From assembly GCF_000701345.1 (NCBI RefSeq), contig NZ_JNIJ01000033.1, positions 18,032 to 82,031 on the forward strand: a stretch of DNA of 64,000 nucleotides, in the 5' to 3' direction. The translations under genes and the position numbers were made by a program. Shown here piece after piece: positions 24,767 to 32,902 of the stretch. The stretch is from Bradyrhizobium sp. URHD0069. Its GTDB lineage: Bacteria; Pseudomonadota; Alphaproteobacteria; Rhizobiales; Xanthobacteraceae. Each line of letters opens with the position of its first letter. Position 1 is the stretch's first letter. A model generated the notes under the pieces. That model was given only the letters and a program-made list of their open reading frames with translations. It made no database searches and was not told the origin of the DNA.

Positions 24767-24803
24767 GGCAACTGCTTCGCTTCGCCCGCAAGTGAAATCC
24801 CAC

Positions 24804-25417
24804 GACCCGGGCGCGACAAAACAACCCGCCGGGCAAATCACCCCAAACCCCGTCCAGCCCGTTTGAGAAAAGTATTTTGCTTAACATGTCGGGCAAATCA
24901 CTGCTTTAGCTTCGCGTGTCTCACCCGATGAGAGGGGCGGATCGCGAGTCGTCACGAACGTGCGGTGGGATGCGGTGGACGCGAAAGTTGCGACTGACGA
25001 GCGTGGCTCAAGCGGACGGCGAAGTCGTGTGGTCCTGGCGCCCGACGCTGGCGCCAAGCTTTGCGGAGATGATCCGCGAAGTGACGGTGGCAAAAGAGCT
25101 CGGCTCACCGGGGAGAGCGCGAAATAAGCCGTAACCCATCGCGCAGGGAAAGCCGGAATGCCTCCGCTGAACCTGTATGCTCGTGTGCGTTTTTCTCAAC
25201 GCATTTTGCACACGAGACCGCGGGTGCAGCGCGCACCCGGCTTTCCCTGCGCCCTCTTGTTTCCTGGGGGTGAAAATCGACGCAAAGCTCGGGCGCATCT
25301 CGCCGCGAGAATGCGAAGTTATTTCTGGACGTCATTGCGAGGAGCGCTTGCGACGAAGCAATCCAGCTTTCCTTGTTGCCGCGAAAGCTGGATTGCTTCG
25401 CTTCGCTCGCAATGACG
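24804..25417 (+). repeat. Composite long interspersed repeat, copy 1
   Basis: Blocks in order: CGACCCGGGCGCGAC with CCGCCGGGCAAATCAC, an AT-rich AAAAGTATTTTGCTT block, GAGAGGGGCGGATCGCGA, GTGTGGTCCTGGCGCCCG, CACCGGGGAGAGCGCG, a hairpin with CCCGGCTTTCCCTGCGCCC, and GCGCATCTCGCCGCGAGAATGCG. It ends in an 87-base palindrome (25331-25417, GTCATTGCGAGGAGCG to TCGCTCGCAATGAC). The same blocks occur in the same order, reversed, at 63363-64000. No coding sense was found. I recall such sequences between genes in many Bradyrhizobium genomes. Confidence 0.8.
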
Positions 25418-25467
25418 TTGATGGATTTAGTAGGATTAGCGAAGCTCCACTCTTCTACGCGACTGCC

Positions 25468-26880
25468 TTACCGCGGCGCGTCCGCCAGCGCCGCCAAAAT
25501 CCGCGCCCACGAGCGAATGCCCTTGTGAAAACTTTTCAGGTCGTACTTCTCGTTCGGCGAATGGATGTTGTCATCGTCAAGCCCAAACCCCACCAGCACG
25601 GTATCGAGGCCGAGGGTGCGCTTGAAATCCGCGACGATCGGGATCGATGCGCCCGAGCCGATCAGAAGCGCTTCCTTGCCCCACTCGTCGGTCAGCGCGC
25701 GTTTTGCGGCGGCGAGCGGTTTCATGTTCCAGTCAAGCGCGATAGCCGGCGCGCTGGAATGGTCGGTGAATTCGGCCGTGCAATCCCCAGGCAGCCTTGC
25801 GGTGACGTAATCGCGAAAGGCTTTTCGGATTTTCCCGGGCTCCTGCCCCTCTACCAGGCGGAACGAAATTTTTGCGGACGCTTCCGCCGGGATCACCGTC
25901 TTCGAGCCCTCACCGGTGTAGCCTCCGATGATGCCATTGATGTCGCAGGTCGGGCGCGAGGAAATTTGCTCGATCAGCAAGCGATCCTTCTCGCCGGCGG
26001 GAATCGAAAGCCCGATCGGTTTGAGAAAGGAATCCGGCGAGAGATCGAGCGTCTTCCATTGCGCCAGAACGTCTGACGGCAAATCCTTTACGCCATCATA
26101 GAAACCGGGGATCGTGATGTGGCCGTTCTCATCATGCAGGCTGCCGAGGATCCGGGTCAGTACCCGGATCGGATTTTGCGCGCCACCGCCGAAGATGCCG
26201 GAATGCAGATCGCGATTGGCGGCCTTGATCCGCACCTCATCATACATCAGTCCGCGCAGCGACGTCGTAATCGCCGGAGTATTGGGGTCCCACATGCCGG
26301 TGTCGCAGACCAGCACGAAGTCGGCCTTGAGGTCGTCCTTGTTCTTTTCAAGAAACGGAACGAAATTTTTCGATCCGATCTCTTCTTCGCCCTCAATGAC
26401 GATGGTGATGTCGACCGGCAACGAACCCGTCACGAATTTCCAAGCCCGGCAGGCTTCGACAAAGGTCATCAATTGACCTTTATCGTCCTCTGCGCCCCGC
26501 GCGACGATGATTTTTCGCCCGTCGGCATGCGTCGCAATGGCCGGCTCGAATGGCGGACGATGCCAAAGATTGAGCGGATCGACCGGCTGCACGTCGTAGT
26601 GACCGTAGAACAGCACATGCGGTCGCGGCTCGCGGTTTCCTTTGCCATTGGTTTTGGCGACGATGGCGGGATGACCTGCGGTCGGCCGGACGTTGGTCGT
26701 GAAACCGAGCGTCGCGATATCGGTGGCCAAGTGATCGGCGGCCGCTTTGCAATCTCCGGCAAAGGCCGGATCGGCGGAGATCGATTTGATCCGCAGGAGC
26801 GCAAACAGCCGATCGAGGCTGTTGTCGAAATCGGCATCGATGCGGTCGAGGACCTGCTGCAATTGCGGAGTGTTGGACAT
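25468..26880 (-). CDS. M20-family metallopeptidase (dipeptidase-like)
   Basis: A 470-residue cytosolic di-zinc peptidase of the M20/M25/M40 family. Metal ligands and catalytic residues are seen in FYGHYDVQPVDP (His, Asp), ARGAEDDKGQ (bridging Asp), EGEEEIGS (catalytic Glu, ligand Glu), DTGMWD and the late SIPIVADF/NIHSPNEKYD segment. The dimerisation domain lies between about 200 and 320. It is the last of three leftward genes (ATPase, membrane protein, peptidase) with gaps of only 14 and 11 bases, so it is probably co-transcribed with them. Confidence 0.92.
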   Translation of the reverse strand: MSNTPQLQQVLDRIDADFDNSLDRLFALLRIKSISADPAFAGDCKAAADHLATDIATLGFTTNVRPTAGHPAIVAKTNGKGNREPRPHVLFYGHYDVQPVDPLNLWHRPPFEPAIATHADGRKIIVARGAEDDKGQLMTFVEACRAWKFVTGSLPVDITIVIEGEEEIGSKNFVPFLEKNKDDLKADFVLVCDTGMWDPNTPAITTSLRGLMYDEVRIKAANRDLHSGIFGGGAQNPIRVLTRILGSLHDENGHITIPGFYDGVKDLPSDVLAQWKTLDLSPDSFLKPIGLSIPAGEKDRLLIEQISSRPTCDINGIIGGYTGEGSKTVIPAEASAKISFRLVEGQEPGKIRKAFRDYVTARLPGDCTAEFTDHSSAPAIALDWNMKPLAAAKRALTDEWGKEALLIGSGASIPIVADFKRTLGLDTVLVGFGLDDDNIHSPNEKYDLKSFHKGIRSWARILAALADAPR

Positions 26881-26891
26881 TCGCTATCTTC

Positions 26892-28256
26892 CTAACTGCG
26901 GGCGTTGTTCTGCATATCGGGTTTTAACTCCCCAGCTGTTGGCGACAAAGAGCTCGCTTTACCAGCCGCGGGCGGGTGCAGAATGTGCCAGACCAATCCC
27001 CCGGTTATCACAGCGGTCGCGGCGAGGTTGTTGCCGTAGGCCTGCAGGTCAATCGGAAAAACAGGAATCGACAGGCACATCAGCAGTCCCGCGATCGCAA
27101 GCGTGGCCCACGTGCCGGCCTGCACCGCCGGCCGCGGATCGTAGGCTGCCCGGTGTATCAGAACGGTGATCGGAAAGAACAGCCACATGAAATAATACTG
27201 CCGCGCCAGCGGCGAGGCCACCGTCATCAGACAGAACAGGATGCCAAGTTCTTCGGCGTTCGACCGTGGTGTTATCCGGGAAGGAGGCGGCATCACCGCG
27301 ACGTATCCAAGTCCAATTGCCAGCGAGATCGCGAGCACGACCCAATTCGCCGACTTAAAATCGAGATTGAGCAGGTTCATGTACTCTGGCTGCTTGGCCG
27401 GATTATCCTGGTTGTAATTGACCGGGCGCGTCAGCCGATGCGTCACGGCGATGATGGATTGATTGACCCACGACCAGTTCTGCTCGGCACGCTGTCCAAA
27501 GCCCTGCTCCGAGCTCGATCCGACCATTGCCTGAAACCAGGTTTTCAGTTCGGAAACGTTGTGCTGGAAGCCGCGCACAGGCGCCGGAACCAGGAATAGA
27601 AAGATTCCGAGGAACACGACCATGCTTGCGGCACACGCCCACTGCCTTCGCCAAATCAGATAAGGAAATACGGCCACCGGGAAAACCTTGATGGCGGTCG
27701 CCAGCGCAAACATGCTTCCCGCCATCCAGGAGCGCTGGTGCTGCAGCAGCCAGAACCCGAACAACATCATCGTCAGCAGAACGAGGTTGGGCTGCCCTAG
27801 ATCGAACATGTCGAAGACAAAGGAGATGGTGACGAAGCCCGGCAGCGCAAACAGCCACGGACCGGGTATCTTCCCCGACCCCGTCATAGCGTTCGAGAAT
27901 TGCCCCGTCATCCACCACGCCACCGCGTTCACAAGCGACAGGAATAGATAAAGCGGTATCTTGCCGAAATAGCTGGGTATCGCGAGCAAGATGGCGGCCG
28001 GCGGTGGATAGATGAAATCGAAATAGGCGTTGGGATCGCTGGGGTAGAGGTCCCTGCCCTGCAGGACCTGTTGTCCGGCCCAGAACCAGAGCGGATAATC
28101 CTTTGTCTTCCCACTCCCCCAAATTTCCGGGACCAGAACATCAGCCGTCAGCGCGATACAGCAGACCACAAAAAGAATATCGAGCGGCGCTCGCAACGAC
28201 GGATACCTCAGCACACGTTCCTTCCGCAAAGTCAGAGAAAGATCACATCGCAGCAA
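26892..28256 (-). CDS. GT87/DUF2029-like polytopic membrane protein
   Basis: A 454-residue inner-membrane protein with about 10 helices. It contains the GT-C type pattern WFWAGQQVLQGRDLYPSDPN, then FDFIYPPPAAILLAIPSYFG, in which RDLYP and FxYPP are hallmarks of glycosyltransferase family 87 (DUF2029), mannosyltransferase-like enzymes using polyprenyl-phosphate mannose. The substrate here is unknown. The middle gene of a likely three-gene operon. The start may be slightly inside, as the first 15 residues do not look conserved. Confidence 0.8.
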   Translation of the reverse strand: MLRCDLSLTLRKERVLRYPSLRAPLDILFVVCCIALTADVLVPEIWGSGKTKDYPLWFWAGQQVLQGRDLYPSDPNAYFDFIYPPPAAILLAIPSYFGKIPLYLFLSLVNAVAWWMTGQFSNAMTGSGKIPGPWLFALPGFVTISFVFDMFDLGQPNLVLLTMMLFGFWLLQHQRSWMAGSMFALATAIKVFPVAVFPYLIWRRQWACAASMVVFLGIFLFLVPAPVRGFQHNVSELKTWFQAMVGSSSEQGFGQRAEQNWSWVNQSIIAVTHRLTRPVNYNQDNPAKQPEYMNLLNLDFKSANWVVLAISLAIGLGYVAVMPPPSRITPRSNAEELGILFCLMTVASPLARQYYFMWLFFPITVLIHRAAYDPRPAVQAGTWATLAIAGLLMCLSIPVFPIDLQAYGNNLAATAVITGGLVWHILHPPAAGKASSLSPTAGELKPDMQNNARS

Positions 28257-28270
28257 CTGCGCCCAAAAAA

Positions 28271-29842
28271 CTATCGCCGCAACAGTCCTCCGAGCGCGCC
28301 GCGCACCAGCGCGCGGCCGACCGAACTACCCATCGAGCCGCCCACCGATTTGCCGAGATCGGCAACCACCCCGCCGACCACCTTGTTGGTGACGGTGCGC
28401 GTGACGCTTCGCGCGATAATCTGGCCGGTCGACAACCTTCCCCGCGATACGTTGGTGCCAAAAATCGTCCCGACGATCGCGCCGATCTGCCCGAGAATTC
28501 CGCCACCGCTGGCAGACCCGCCCGCTGGCGCCGCGGTTCGGGCCACCCGCTTCTGCAGCACCTCATAGGCGGATTCGGAATCGATCGTGGTGTCGTATTG
28601 GCCCTTCACCGGGCTCTTGTCCATGATCGCTTTGCGTTCCTCCGGCGTGATCGGCCCGATCCGCGCCGACGGCGGCCGGATCATCACACGCTCGACCATC
28701 GCCGGCGTTCCGTTGCCTTCCAGAAACGACACCAGCGCTTCGCCCTTGCCCAATTCGGTGATGACCTGGGCGGTATTGAGTTTCGGATTGGGCCGGAACG
28801 TCTGCGCCGCTGCCGCGACCGCCTTCTGGTCACGCGGGGTAAAAGCCCTCAGCGCGTGCTGCACGCGGTTGCCCAATTGGGCGAGCACTTTGTCGGGTAC
28901 GTCGATCGGATTTTGCGTCACGAAATATACTCCGACGCCTTTCGAGCGGATCAGCCGCACCACCTGCTCGATCTTGTCCATCAGCGGCTTCGGCGCATCG
29001 TTGAACAACAGATGCGCTTCGTCGAAGAAGAATACGAGCTTCGGCTTCGGCGGATCGCCGACCTCCGGCAGCTCCTCAAACAGCTCGGACAGCATCCACA
29101 GCAGAAAAGTTGCATAAAGCCGCGGGCTCTGCATCAGCTTGTCGGCAACCAGAATATTGACCATGCCCCGGCCATCGCTGTCGGTGCGCATGAAGTCCTT
29201 CAGCGCCAGCGCCGGTTCGCCAAAAAAACTCGTCCCGCCCTGGTTTTCCAACACCAGAAGCTGACGCTGGATGGTTCCCACGGTCTGCTTCGAAACATTT
29301 CCGTAGTGCGTGGTCAGCTCGGCGGCGTGTTCCGCAATGAAGGACAGGATCGACCGCAGATCCTTCATATCCAACAGCAGCAAGCCCTGCTCATCGGCCA
29401 CCTTGAACGCGATATTCAGCACGCCCTCCTGGACGTCGTTCAGATCCATCATACGCGAGAGCAGCAGTGGACCCATTTCCGAGACGGTTGCGCGCACGGG
29501 ATGGCCCTGCTCGCCGAACACGTCCCAAAACACGGTTGAAAATTGATCGGGCTGGAAGGTAAGGCCCATGTCGGCGGCCCGTTTGAGGATGAATTCCTTG
29601 GACTCACCGACTTCAGAGATGCCTGAGAGGTCTCCCTTGATATCGGCCGCGAACACCGGAACGCCTGCACGCGCAAATCCCTCGGCCATCACCTGCAGCG
29701 AAACGGTTTTTCCAGTTCCGGTAGCGCCAGTGACGAGACCATGGCGATTTGCAAGCCCGAGCGTCAGCCAAGCCGACTGTTCGCCCTTTCCGATGAGGAT
29801 TTTCTCGTCGGTATCGGCTATCTTGTTTTCGGAGGTAGCCAT
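28271..29842 (-). CDS. HerA-like ATPase (DUF853 family)
   Basis: A 523-residue HerA/FtsK-superfamily ATPase. Walker A is GATGTGKTVS near residue 40, Walker B KLVFFFDEAHLLF near 260, and further family motifs are FAADIKGDLSGISE, VGVYFVTQNPIDVPD and GNRVQHALRAFTPRDQ. Members are annotated as helicase HerA-like; no NurA nuclease gene is adjacent, so a role in end resection is not supported here. The last 70 residues are glycine- and serine-rich. The start at 29842 follows a GGAGGT site; codons upstream to 29884 are not protein-like. Confidence 0.9.
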   Translation of the reverse strand: MATSENKIADTDEKILIGKGEQSAWLTLGLANRHGLVTGATGTGKTVSLQVMAEGFARAGVPVFAADIKGDLSGISEVGESKEFILKRAADMGLTFQPDQFSTVFWDVFGEQGHPVRATVSEMGPLLLSRMMDLNDVQEGVLNIAFKVADEQGLLLLDMKDLRSILSFIAEHAAELTTHYGNVSKQTVGTIQRQLLVLENQGGTSFFGEPALALKDFMRTDSDGRGMVNILVADKLMQSPRLYATFLLWMLSELFEELPEVGDPPKPKLVFFFDEAHLLFNDAPKPLMDKIEQVVRLIRSKGVGVYFVTQNPIDVPDKVLAQLGNRVQHALRAFTPRDQKAVAAAAQTFRPNPKLNTAQVITELGKGEALVSFLEGNGTPAMVERVMIRPPSARIGPITPEERKAIMDKSPVKGQYDTTIDSESAYEVLQKRVARTAAPAGGSASGGGILGQIGAIVGTIFGTNVSRGRLSTGQIIARSVTRTVTNKVVGGVVADLGKSVGGSMGSSVGRALVRGALGGLLRR

Positions 29843-30196
29843 GGCATCGCCTCTTCGCGCGCATCGAGGGTTTCGATCACCCAACCGCCGGGATCATATT
29901 GCATCTTGCAAGCCGATTGAACCCGGTCAACGGCTTTTGGGGGGCGTTGAAGGGCCGGTTCATCGATACGCCATCGACCAGGTTGGCGCTCGCCCCGTCG
30001 AAAGTACGAAACGCCGCGACGATTTGCTGCGAATTTCGCGATCACTCTTGCATTGCTGCAACACTCGTCCCGCGATCGAAGACCAAAAAGCCTTTCCCAT
30101 GCGCTCATCGCTTGTAATTCGTGTCACAGAAGATCAAGATAAATTCTCAAAGGAAGTATCCGGCAATCAACCGGCTGAGGGCGGGCGGGCTAAATC
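29843..30196. other. Divergent intergenic region without recognised features
   Basis: About 354 bases between the HerA-like gene and the small protein gene at 30197. An open frame on the complement (29818-30108) overlaps the start of the HerA-like gene but has no family resemblance. I see no operator, RNA gene or repeat. The right end is AT-richer and probably holds the promoter of the 30197 gene. Confidence 0.5.
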
Positions 30197-30562
30197 ATGG
30201 ACGAGCTGATTGGGCAGCTGGCATCAAAAGCCGGCATCGATAATGCTGTGGCTGAAAAAACCATCGGCATTATTCTGGGATTTCTTCGCAACGAGGGTCC
30301 CCCAGACAAAGTTCAGTCATTGATCGACAAGATCCCCGGCGCGGAAGCTGCGATCGCGGCCTCAAGCAATGGCGGCGGTCTCGGAAGATTGATGGGCGGC
30401 GGCCTGATGGCACTCGGCACCAAGCTGATGGGGCTTGGTTTGGGCATGGGGGAGATTCAGAGCGTCGCTCGCGAACTTTTCAAATTTGGCCGCGACAAAA
30501 TCGGAGCGGATCAGATGGGCGAGATCATCGCAGGGACGCCGGGCCTCAGCCAATTCGCTTAA
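30197..30562 (+). CDS. Conserved hypothetical protein, 121 aa, DUF2267-like
   Basis: A small protein starting MDELIGQLASKAGIDNAVAE with helical pattern, EKTIGIILGFLRNEGPPDKV, then a glycine-rich middle (SSNGGGLGRLMGGGLMALGT) and a C-terminal helix (FKFGRDKIGADQMGEIIAGT). The opening pattern of a helical domain that reads E..I..L....GI....A...I...L resembles DUF2267-type domains, but I am not sure. It is 22 bases upstream of the DUF4332 gene, so likely one transcript. Confidence 0.72.
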   Translation: MDELIGQLASKAGIDNAVAEKTIGIILGFLRNEGPPDKVQSLIDKIPGAEAAIAASSNGGGLGRLMGGGLMALGTKLMGLGLGMGEIQSVARELFKFGRDKIGADQMGEIIAGTPGLSQFA

Positions 30563-30584
30563 GCACCTTTTCATATTGAGCACC

Positions 30585-30992
30585 ATGACATATCCAATCA
30601 CCGATATTGAGGGCCTGACCGCCTTCTCCGCTTCCAAACTGAAATCAGTTGGCATTCGCACTACGGACAAGCTGCTTGAAGCTGCCCGGACCGTAAAAGG
30701 TCGCAAAGCGCTTGCGGCGAAAACCGGCATCAGCGAGCAGCAACTGCTCGAATGGGCCAATGTTTGCGACTACATGCGGATTCCCGGTATGGGAAAGGCT
30801 AAGGTAGGACTGGTGCGCGCCGCCGGCGTCACCACGGTTCGCGAGCTCGCGCTGCGCAATCCGGCGCGCCTGGCGCAGAACATGAAAGAAGTGAATACCA
30901 AGCGCAAACTCGTCCGCGTTTTGCCTTCGGAAAAGTCGGTCGAGCAACTGATCGCGCAGGCCCGCAAGCTTCAGCCCAAGATCACCTATTAA
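30585..30992 (+). CDS. DUF4332 protein with helix-hairpin-helix motifs
   Basis: A 135-residue protein. It has two helix-hairpin-helix-like elements: IEGLTAFSASKLKSVGIRTT, then LLEWANVCDYMRIPGMGKAK with VGLVRAAGVTTVRELALRNP. This is the DUF4332 pattern, seen in small proteins that probably bind DNA or act as scaffolds. The C-terminal part is lysine-rich. The start at 30585 is the first methionine of the pattern. Co-directional with the 30197 gene. Confidence 0.82.
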   Translation: MTYPITDIEGLTAFSASKLKSVGIRTTDKLLEAARTVKGRKALAAKTGISEQQLLEWANVCDYMRIPGMGKAKVGLVRAAGVTTVRELALRNPARLAQNMKEVNTKRKLVRVLPSEKSVEQLIAQARKLQPKITY

Positions 30993-31076
30993 ACCGGTTG
31001 GAGGCGGCTCGGCCGCAGCCCGCCTCGGCGCGCCCTGCATCTTGACTCCCATGCACGGACCGCGCAAAGCGACCAC

Positions 31077-31934
31077 ATGATCGCGACCACGTCCAGATCC
31101 GCCGCTGCGGCCGTCCCGGCAGATCATCCGGTGCTGCGAGCACTTTTGTCCAAGCCATATCCGGCCGTGATGGGCGTCCTGAACCTCACGCCCGATTCAT
31201 TTTCCGATGGCGGACAGTTTATCGCGCCGGAGCGCGCGCTGGCGCAGGCCCGCCGAATGATCGCCGAAGGCGCCGACATCATCGACATCGGCGCGGAATC
31301 CACCCGGCCCTATGGCTCGCAGCCGGTCTCGGCCGAGCAAGAACTGAAACGCCTGCAGCCGGTATTGGCCGGTGTCGTTTCCCTCGGTGTTCCCGTTTCG
31401 ATCGACAGCATGAAATCGTCCATCGTCGCTTGGGCGCTGGATGCAGGCGCGACCGTGGCCAATGACGTCTGGGGCCTGCAGCGCGATCCCGACATGGCCG
31501 GGCTGTTGGCGGCGCGCAATTCGCCTGTGATCGTCGTGCACAACCGCGACCGCGCCGATCCAGCCATCGACATCATCAAGGATATCGCCGAATTTTTCAC
31601 GCGTTCACTCGAGATCGCAGCGAAAGCGGGCATTCCACAGGGCCATATTGTGCTCGATCCCGGCATCGGCTTTGGCAAGACCCCTGAGCAGAGCATGAGG
31701 GCGCTGGCCCGGCTGAATGAGCTTGCCGTGTTCGGCCTGCCGCTATTGGTTGGTGCATCGCGCAAGCGGTTCATCAGCTCGGTTTCGCCATCGGAGCCGC
31801 ATCAGCGACTGGGCGGTTCGATTGCAGCGCACCTCATAGCGGCGAAAGCCGGCGCACGGATCATCCGAACCCATGATGTGTCGGAGACCGTACAGGCGCT
31901 GCGCGTGGCGGCGGCAATTGGGGACAGGCGATGA
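31077..31934 (+). CDS. folP: Dihydropteroate synthase
   Basis: A 285-residue enzyme that joins p-aminobenzoate to hydroxymethyl-dihydropterin diphosphate in folate synthesis; the target of sulfonamides. Motifs in order: MGVLNLTPDSFSDGG, IIDIGAESTRPYG, SIDSMKSSIVAWALDAGA, VANDVWGLQRDP, LDPGIGFGKT, VGASRKRFIS and RIIRTHDV. The length is usual. The stop overlaps the folB start by ATGA, the first of two overlaps that join folP-folB-folK into one operon. Confidence 0.96.
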   Translation: MIATTSRSAAAAVPADHPVLRALLSKPYPAVMGVLNLTPDSFSDGGQFIAPERALAQARRMIAEGADIIDIGAESTRPYGSQPVSAEQELKRLQPVLAGVVSLGVPVSIDSMKSSIVAWALDAGATVANDVWGLQRDPDMAGLLAARNSPVIVVHNRDRADPAIDIIKDIAEFFTRSLEIAAKAGIPQGHIVLDPGIGFGKTPEQSMRALARLNELAVFGLPLLVGASRKRFISSVSPSEPHQRLGGSIAAHLIAAKAGARIIRTHDVSETVQALRVAAAIGDRR

Positions 31935-32311
31935 CCGATACGATCTTCATCACGGGCGTTGTCATCCATGCCCGTCACGGCGTCATGGAGCACGAGACCG
32001 AGGTCGGGCAGCGCTTCGTGATCGACCTCGAACTCTTTGTCGATCTGTCGGAATCTTCGCGCACCGATCGCCTCGCCGACACTGTGTCCTATTCCAACGT
32101 GGTCGCGACCGCGACGGCGGCGTTCAAAGATGCCAACTATAAACTGCTGGAACGCGCGGCCGGCGCCGTCGCCGATGCCATTCTGGGAGCGTTTCCGCGC
32201 GTCAGCGCCATCAAGGTCACCGTTCACAAGCCGCACGCGCCGATCGCGGCGATTTTCGAGGACGTGGGCGTGGTCCTGACGCGCGCGCGGCAGCAGCCGT
32301 CCCGTGGCTGA
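31931..32311 (+). CDS. folB: Dihydroneopterin aldolase
   Basis: A 126-residue enzyme that converts dihydroneopterin to 6-hydroxymethyl-dihydropterin and glycolaldehyde. The sequence MTDTIFITGVVIHARHGVME, EVGQRFVIDLELFVDLSESS, RLADTVSYSNVV and VTVHKPHAPIAAIFEDVGV follows the FolB family over its length, with the conserved glutamate after HGVME and the lysine in VHKPHAP. It starts inside the last codons of folP and is itself overlapped by folK. Confidence 0.95.
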   Translation: MTDTIFITGVVIHARHGVMEHETEVGQRFVIDLELFVDLSESSRTDRLADTVSYSNVVATATAAFKDANYKLLERAAGAVADAILGAFPRVSAIKVTVHKPHAPIAAIFEDVGVVLTRARQQPSRG

Positions 32312-32798
32312 CGTTCTGATCGCGCTCGGCGGCAATGTCGGCGACGTCCGTGCGACATTTCAAAAAGCGATCGCCAATATCTGCGGCATGACCCAAGGCG
32401 CGCTGCTGGCGCGGTCGTCCGACTACGCTACGCCGCCCTGGGGCGATGAGCAGCAGGCTCGCTTCATCAACGCCTGCATCGAAATCGAAACCAGCCTCGA
32501 TCCCCATGCGCTGCTGTTTACGCTGCACAAGATCGAAAAGAAGCTCGGCCGCGATCGCGCCAACGAAAGGCGCTGGGGTCCGCGTACCCTTGACCTGGAT
32601 CTGATCGCCTATGACGACGTTTCGATTGAAAAGCCGGAACTGACGCTGCCGCACCCACGGCTGTTCGAGCGCGCTTTCGTATTGGTAGCGCTCGCCGAGA
32701 TTGTGCCTGATCGTCTCATTGCGGGACGCAGCGTTACGGCAGCGCTCGCACAGCTATCAACCGCCGGAATTGAGCGGTTACCGCCCGCGCCCGCCTGA
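32304..32798 (+). CDS. folK: Hydroxymethyl-dihydropterin pyrophosphokinase
   Basis: A 164-residue HPPK, the step between FolB and FolP. Signatures are LIALGGNVGDVRATF at the start, FINACIEIETSLDPHALLFT, and RRWGPRTLDLDLIAYDD with the two aspartates that hold magnesium, then LTLPHPRLFERAFVLVALAE. It begins with GTG and overlaps folB by eight bases. The order folP-folB-folK is common in rhizobia. Confidence 0.95.
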   Translation: MADVLIALGGNVGDVRATFQKAIANICGMTQGALLARSSDYATPPWGDEQQARFINACIEIETSLDPHALLFTLHKIEKKLGRDRANERRWGPRTLDLDLIAYDDVSIEKPELTLPHPRLFERAFVLVALAEIVPDRLIAGRSVTAALAQLSTAGIERLPPAPA

Positions 32799-32902
32799 CG
32801 AAAGATAGCTGCCTCAACTCAAAAACAACCGTTTGGCTTGGCTGTCAGGACATGGCAATTTCCGGTCAATACGAGAACGGCGCCCCGGGAGCGACCTGCC
32901 GA

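Noticed and set aside
28271..29842. HerA-NurA DNA-end resection or an anti-phage HerA system
   Set aside because: No NurA, Sir2 or DUF4297-type partner gene is adjacent. The neighbours are a membrane glycosyltransferase-like protein and a peptidase, so a defence call is not supported.
29818..30108. Small open frame upstream of the HerA-like gene
   Set aside because: It overlaps the start of that gene in another frame, lacks a ribosome-binding site, and has no recognisable sequence.
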